This document shows, one piece after another, positions 59,931-64,000 of a DNA stretch of 64,000 nucleotides (position 1 is the stretch's first letter; each line of letters starts with the position of its first letter). Origin of the DNA: Pseudomonas grandcourensis. GTDB lineage: Bacteria; Pseudomonadota; Gammaproteobacteria; Pseudomonadales; Pseudomonadaceae. The notes below the pieces were generated by a model. The model made no database searches. It was not told the DNA's origin and was given only the letters and a program-made list of their open reading frames with translations. The stretch is from the NCBI RefSeq assembly GCF_039909015.1, contig NZ_CP150919.1, forward strand, positions 3,944,501 through 4,008,500, written 5' to 3'. The position numbers and the translations under genes are program-made.

Positions 59931-61340
59931 CTATGCCTTGGACTGCGCGCTCAATGCCGCAACACCCTTGGTCTTCCTGAAGAAAACACCGTAGACAATC
60001 GACAGCACCAGCAGGAATGGCACGCCGAATACCAGGGTCATCTTGAAGGCTTCAGTGAAGTAGGTGGTGATCATCACGGCCCCCATCAACACCAGCCCCA
60101 ACAATGTGCTGTAGGGAAACAGGCGCATACGGAACGACAGCTTGCGGTTGCCATTGCGTTCGTGAAAACGACGGAAACAGAAGTGCGTGAGGAAGATCAT
60201 GAACCAGGTAAAGATCGCGCCGAACATCGAGATCGCCATCATCAGGGTGAACGAACTTTCCGGGTACAGGATGTTGAGCAAGGTCGCCAGGGCGATACCT
60301 GAACTGGAGAGCAACAGCGCGTTCAGCGGGATCCCGGTCTTGCTCAACACACCCATGGATTTTGGCGCGTAGCCGGCACGGGACAGGCTGAACATCATGC
60401 GCGTGGTGATGTACAACTGGCTGTTCATCGCTGACAACGCCGCGATCAGGATCACGAAATTCATCACGCCGGTGGCGCCGGGAATGCCGATGGCTTGCAT
60501 CACCGTGACGAACGGACTCTGGGCATGACCCGCCTGGACCCAAGGCACGATCGCCAGCATCAACGCCAGGGTCAGCAGGTAGAACACCACCAGGCGCACG
60601 ATAGTCCCGCGAAAGGCTTTCTTGACCGCTTGCTCCGGGTCTTTTGCCTCACCGGCCGCCACCGCGATCATCTCCACGCTCAGGTAGCTGAAGATCGACA
60701 CGATTACCGCGACCCACATCCCTTGCAGACCATTGGGAAAGAAGCCGCCGTGAGCGGTGTAGTTGTGCACGCCGTATTGCGGATTGCCGGACCCGAACAC
60801 CACATACACCGCCAGGATGATGAAGCCGACAATCGCGCCGATCTTGATGGTCGAGAACCAGTACTCGAAGGTGCCGAAGGTCTTCACGCTGATGGCATTG
60901 AGCACGACCAGCACGCTGGAGAACGAGAGGATCCATATCCACTCCGGCACGTTGGCAAACCAGTACTTCATGTACATCGCCACCGCCGTCACTTCCGTGC
61001 CGACCGCGAGCACAATCGCCGCCCAGTAGGCATAGCGCACCAGGAACCCGGCCAGCGGGCTGACATAAAATTCGGCGTAAGCACCGAAGGAACCCGAGGT
61101 CGAATGGGCCACGGTCATTTCCGCCAGGCAGCCCATCAGCAGCAAGGTGATGATTGCGCCGATGGCATAGCTGAGCAACACGCTCGGCCCGGCGTAACCG
61201 ATGGCATAGGCGCTGCCCATGAACAGCCCGGTGCCGATTGCACCGCCAATGGCGATCATGCTCATCTGCCCCGACGTCAATTGACGCCGCAGGCCGTGTT
61301 CACGGTTGGATATCGTTTCGAAACCGGAGTTATCGGTCAT
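59931..61340 (-). CDS. APC-family amino acid permease (AroP/GabP-like)
   Basis: The 469-aa membrane protein has 12 helices with SMIAIGGAIGTGLFMGSAYA, the GGAIGTG unwound helix 1 of amino-acid permeases, and FSYLSVEMIAVAAGEAKDPE in helix 6. It imports amino acids with protons. Downstream of OprD and kynU on the same strand, its substrate may be tryptophan, kynurenine or anthranilate, but this is only an inference. Confidence 0.88.
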   Translation of the reverse strand: MTDNSGFETISNREHGLRRQLTSGQMSMIAIGGAIGTGLFMGSAYAIGYAGPSVLLSYAIGAIITLLLMGCLAEMTVAHSTSGSFGAYAEFYVSPLAGFLVRYAYWAAIVLAVGTEVTAVAMYMKYWFANVPEWIWILSFSSVLVVLNAISVKTFGTFEYWFSTIKIGAIVGFIILAVYVVFGSGNPQYGVHNYTAHGGFFPNGLQGMWVAVIVSIFSYLSVEMIAVAAGEAKDPEQAVKKAFRGTIVRLVVFYLLTLALMLAIVPWVQAGHAQSPFVTVMQAIGIPGATGVMNFVILIAALSAMNSQLYITTRMMFSLSRAGYAPKSMGVLSKTGIPLNALLLSSSGIALATLLNILYPESSFTLMMAISMFGAIFTWFMIFLTHFCFRRFHERNGNRKLSFRMRLFPYSTLLGLVLMGAVMITTYFTEAFKMTLVFGVPFLLVLSIVYGVFFRKTKGVAALSAQSKA

Positions 61341-61425
61341 TTTTATGTCCTCTGGATTTTGTCTTTCTTGAAGAGCACGTCGTGGGTTTAACGGTGGGGA
61401 TCAGCCACGCACAGCAGGACACGGA

Positions 61426-62739
61426 TCAGAAAATACTCAGTGGATATTCGATGATCACCCGGACTTCGTTGTTGTCCGTGGTGTCGGCGCGGGCGACCTG
61501 GGCGGTGGAACGCACACTGGCCTGACGCACGCGAATTGAAAGGTCCCTGGCCTTGCCCGACTGCACGACATAGCGCGCCTCGATGTCGCGCTCCCAGCGC
61601 TTGCCGTCATCGCCGTAACGTCCATAGGCGCCATTGGGTCCGCCGTCGTAATGGCTGTCGTCAATGTGGTCACCACTGACGTAACGGGACATGAAGCTCA
61701 GGCCCGGCACGCCGAAAGGCGCCATGTCCAGGTCATAACGCAGTTGCCAGGAGCGTTCGTTGGGGGCGTTGAAGTCGAGGACCTGAATCGAGTTGGCGAG
61801 GAAAATCGAGGTACCCGGTTGTTGATCGAACCCCAGGTAATCGAACGGCTCATCGCCATCGACCCGCTGGTACGCCAGGGTCAACCGATGGGCGCCGAAT
61901 TTGTATGCGGTGGACAGTGACCAAGTGGTGTTGTCGATCTTGCCGGCCAGGCTCTGGCCGCTGTCGTTGGTGCGGTAGAGATTGAAATCCAGGTTCAGCG
62001 ACCGGCCTTCACCAAGGGCATAGGTGTAGTTAGTATTGGCGTAGTACTGGCGCCAGATGTCGGTGAACTGCGAACCGTACAGGCTGACACTCAGTTGATC
62101 GCTCAGGGCGTAGCTGCCGCCCAGATAATCGACGCTGCGGGTTTCCACGCCGGCGTACAGCGCTTTAAGCGCGCCATCGGCATTGGTCGAATTACTGTCG
62201 TTGCCGGCGGTGAAGTGACCGATGTCCAGTTGCAATGCCTTGAATTCATTGCTGGTCAGCTGAAAGCCGGTGGCAACACTGGTGAACAGTCGCGCATTGC
62301 CGGTGCCGAACACCGGGTTGAGCGGTGTCAGGTTGCCGTACTTGAGCTCGGTCTGCGAAATCCGCGCCTTCAACGCACCGCCCGCTTCAGAGTACTCATC
62401 CTCGGGACGACCATCGGAATCGACCGGCAGCAAACCCGTGCCCGTGCGTCCCTTGCCACTGTCGAGCTTTAGGCCCAACTGCGCATAGGCATCGACGCCG
62501 AACCCCACCGTGCCCTGGGTGTAGCCGGAGCGGTAATCGAGCATGAGCCCGTGGGCCCACTCGTCCCGATAGTTCTGCCCGCCCGGGTTGTTGAGGTTAT
62601 TGCGGTAGAAATAAAAGTTACGGTTGGTCAGGGTCAGGCTGCTGTCTTCGACAAATCCGTTGTCGGAGGCGGCAAAGGCCATTTGGCCAAGACAACTGGA
62701 GATGGCGAGCGGCAAGGCAGGCCAGAGGGACAGTTTCAT
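61426..62739 (-). CDS. OprD-family outer-membrane porin (second copy type)
   Basis: The 437-aa protein has a signal peptide (LPLAISSCLGQMAFA), the OprD opening GFVEDSSLTLTNRNFYFYRN and the barrel end IIEYPLSIF. It is distantly like the porin at 3571. AAGGAG precedes ATG 62739. It sits between the amino-acid permease and kynU, suggesting outer-membrane entry of the same solute. Confidence 0.9.
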   Translation of the reverse strand: MKLSLWPALPLAISSCLGQMAFAASDNGFVEDSSLTLTNRNFYFYRNNLNNPGGQNYRDEWAHGLMLDYRSGYTQGTVGFGVDAYAQLGLKLDSGKGRTGTGLLPVDSDGRPEDEYSEAGGALKARISQTELKYGNLTPLNPVFGTGNARLFTSVATGFQLTSNEFKALQLDIGHFTAGNDSNSTNADGALKALYAGVETRSVDYLGGSYALSDQLSVSLYGSQFTDIWRQYYANTNYTYALGEGRSLNLDFNLYRTNDSGQSLAGKIDNTTWSLSTAYKFGAHRLTLAYQRVDGDEPFDYLGFDQQPGTSIFLANSIQVLDFNAPNERSWQLRYDLDMAPFGVPGLSFMSRYVSGDHIDDSHYDGGPNGAYGRYGDDGKRWERDIEARYVVQSGKARDLSIRVRQASVRSTAQVARADTTDNNEVRVIIEYPLSIF

Positions 62740-62751
62740 TCTGCGTGCTCC

Positions 62752-62759
62752 TTATTATT
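62752..62759 (-). promoter_or_regulatory. Hfq/Crc-type motif ahead of the second OprD gene
   Basis: AATAATAA on the minus strand directly before the AAGGAG ribosome site fits AAnAAnAA. Inferred only. Confidence 0.35.
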
Positions 62760-62795
62760 GTGATTGCAGAACTGGTTATTGCCGGCGACCGAAGC

Positions 62796-62823
62796 CCTGC
62801 CGCGGAGAAAATCCTGCGGCAGG
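62796..62823 (-). terminator. Hairpin between kynU and the OprD gene
   Basis: CCTGCCGC and GCGGCAGG form an 8-base-pair stem with a 12-base loop on the minus strand, after the kynU stop. Only short T runs follow, so it is probably an attenuator. Confidence 0.4.
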
Positions 62824-62841
62824 ACACGGATGTCGGAGGGT

Positions 62842-64000
62842 TCAGGTCACGCTGTGGCGAACCTGGAATTGCGCTTGCGACCAGGTGTTCCGGTCGAGGA
62901 TCTCGCCGAGGATCTGTACCGCATCCCAGACTTCGGTGAAGGTCGTGTACAGCGGGGTGAAACCGAAACGCATGATGCGCGGCTCGCGGTAGTCACCAAT
63001 CACGCCCCGCTCGATCAGGGCCTGGATCACCGCATAACCTTCGGGGTGTTCGAAGCTGACGTGGCTGCCACGTTTGGCGTGCTCACGGGGTGTGATCAAC
63101 TTCAGTTCGTGAACCGCGCAACGCTGCTCGACCAATTCGATGAACAAGTCCGTCAGGGCCAGGGATTTGCGGCGCAAGCTGGCCATGTCGGTCTGGGCGA
63201 ACACATCCAGGCCGCACTCGACCATCGCCAATGAGGTAATCGGTTGGGTGCCGCACAGGTAGCGGGCGATACCGCTGCTCGGCTCGTAATGCGACTCCAT
63301 GGCGAACTGCCGCGAATGGCCGAACCAGCCGGACAAGGGCTGCGGCACCAGATCGCACAACTGCGGCGAAACCCAGACAAAGGCCTGGGAACCCGGCCCG
63401 CCATTGAGGTACTTGTAGGTGCAGCCGATGGCGTAGTCGGCACCCGCCTGGTGCAGATCGACCGGTACTGCGCCGGCGGAATGGGCCAGGTCCCAGATGG
63501 CCAGCGCGCCACATTCGTGGGTCAGCGCGGTCAGGGCCTGCATGTCGTGCATGTAGCCGGTCTTGTAGTTGACGTGGGTGAGCATGACCACCGCCGTGTC
63601 CTGGTCAATCGCTTGCGGCAACGCTTCAGGACTATCGACCAGGCGCAGGGTGTAACCCTGTTGCAGCATCTGCGCGAGGCCTTCGGCGATGTACAGGTCG
63701 GTGGGGAAGTTGCTCGACTCGCTGACGATCACTCGCCGCTGCGGCGACCTTGTGGCCTGTACGCGCAATGCAGCGCTCAGCACCTTGAACAGGTTGATGG
63801 AGGTAGTATCGGTCACCACCACTTCACCCTCCCCCGCACCGATCAGACCCGCCAGGCGGTTGCCCAAACGCTCGGACAGCTCGCGCCAGCCTGCGCTGTT
63901 CCAACTGCGGATCAAGCCATTGCCCCATTCCTCGGCGACCACCGCTTGCGCCCGTGCCAATGCAGCGACCGGCCGCGCGCCCAGGGAATTGCCATCGAGA
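62842..64000 (-). CDS. kynU: Kynureninase (C-terminal part; start beyond the window)
   Basis: Kynureninase splits kynurenine to anthranilate and alanine with PLP. The frame is open to the window edge, starting [20 protein letters not shown], so about the first 30-40 residues are missing. PLP contacts are visible: [16 protein letters not shown] (Asp) and [16 protein letters not shown], in which the Lys forms the Schiff base. It is the first visible gene of a permease-porin set on this strand and belongs to tryptophan degradation or quinolone/anthranilate metabolism. Confidence 0.94.
   Translation of the reverse strand, partial: LDGNSLGARPVAALARAQAVVAEEWGNGLIRSWNSAGWRELSERLGNRLAGLIGAGEGEVVVTDTTSINLFKVLSAALRVQATRSPQRRVIVSESSNFPTDLYIAEGLAQMLQQGYTLRLVDSPEALPQAIDQDTAVVMLTHVNYKTGYMHDMQALTALTHECGALAIWDLAHSAGAVPVDLHQAGADYAIGCTYKYLNGGPGSQAFVWVSPQLCDLVPQPLSGWFGHSRQFAMESHYEPSSGIARYLCGTQPITSLAMVECGLDVFAQTDMASLRRKSLALTDLFIELVEQRCAVHELKLITPREHAKRGSHVSFEHPEGYAVIQALIERGVIGDYREPRIMRFGFTPLYTTFTEVWDAVQILGEILDRNTWSQAQFQVRHSVT

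Noticed and set aside
1..64000. CRISPR array, tRNA or rRNA genes
   Set aside because: No regularly spaced repeats and no cloverleaf or rRNA-like sequence were noticed on either strand by eye; a dedicated search could not be run.

Overview
The window reads as chromosomal DNA of a Pseudomonas, most likely of the P. fluorescens/P. putida lineage. The support is the glutathione-independent formaldehyde dehydrogenase, two OprD-family porins, an arsRBCH operon, kynureninase beside an amino-acid permease, and Hfq/Crc-type A-rich motifs in front of catabolic genes. No rRNA, tRNA or CRISPR array was seen. The genus call is an inference from gene content and sequence style.

Layout. (1) 1-4848: aromatic O-demethylation block: the end of a VanA-like Rieske oxygenase, fdhA for the formaldehyde released, an aromatic-acid/H+ symporter and an OprD-type porin. 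(2) 4849-8340: scar region with an IS1182-like element whose transposase carries an internal deletion, a small DUF6130-like secreted protein, a 57-aa membrane microprotein, a membrane-protein gene broken by one in-frame stop, and a more decayed remnant. (3) 8348-18447: catabolic cluster for an unknown, probably hydrophobic aromatic compound: FadL channel, acyl-CoA synthetase, FAH-family hydrolase with a Tat-like leader, extradiol dioxygenase, two related TetR regulators, an old-yellow-enzyme reductase and an MhpA-like flavin hydroxylase, with clear palindromic operator candidates. (4) 18724-27831: large wHTH-ATPase-TPR regulator, a 71-aa conserved-looking small protein, and a tripartite RND efflux operon in the order outer-membrane factor, adaptor, pump. 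(5) 28158-36019: two small stress-like proteins, a complete caa3-type cytochrome c oxidase operon (subunit II with two fused cytochrome c domains, subunit I, two subunit III-like proteins, subunit IV), then a run of micro-ORFs behind a good sigma-54 promoter match, and a quinone oxidoreductase remnant. (6) 36341-37707: IS110/IS1111-type element. (7) 37846-41276: a MerR-methyltransferase fusion, a YjhX/TopAI-type toxin, an HD-hydrolase/GNAT fusion and a Mut7-C protein. (8) 41385-50691: TonB-dependent receptor, MarR-EmrAB-type efflux operon, a DUF1704 protein with a HExxxH motif, and a DUF3300-DUF2950 pair. (9) 50734-54246: a GNAT gene and the arsRBCH arsenic operon. (10) 54656-59874: polar amino-acid ABC transporter interrupted by an AstE-like zinc deacylase gene, followed by an RpiR regulator. 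(11) 59931-64000: amino-acid permease, OprD porin and the 3' part of kynU.

The most interesting locus is 37846-40564. YjhX (TopAI) is a toxin in E. coli, encoded with the GNAT antitoxin YjhQ and the methyltransferase YjhP. Here the same three functions recur, but the methyltransferase is fused to a MerR DNA-binding domain and the acetyltransferase is fused to an HD phosphohydrolase. This looks like a rearranged, possibly undescribed form of the module.
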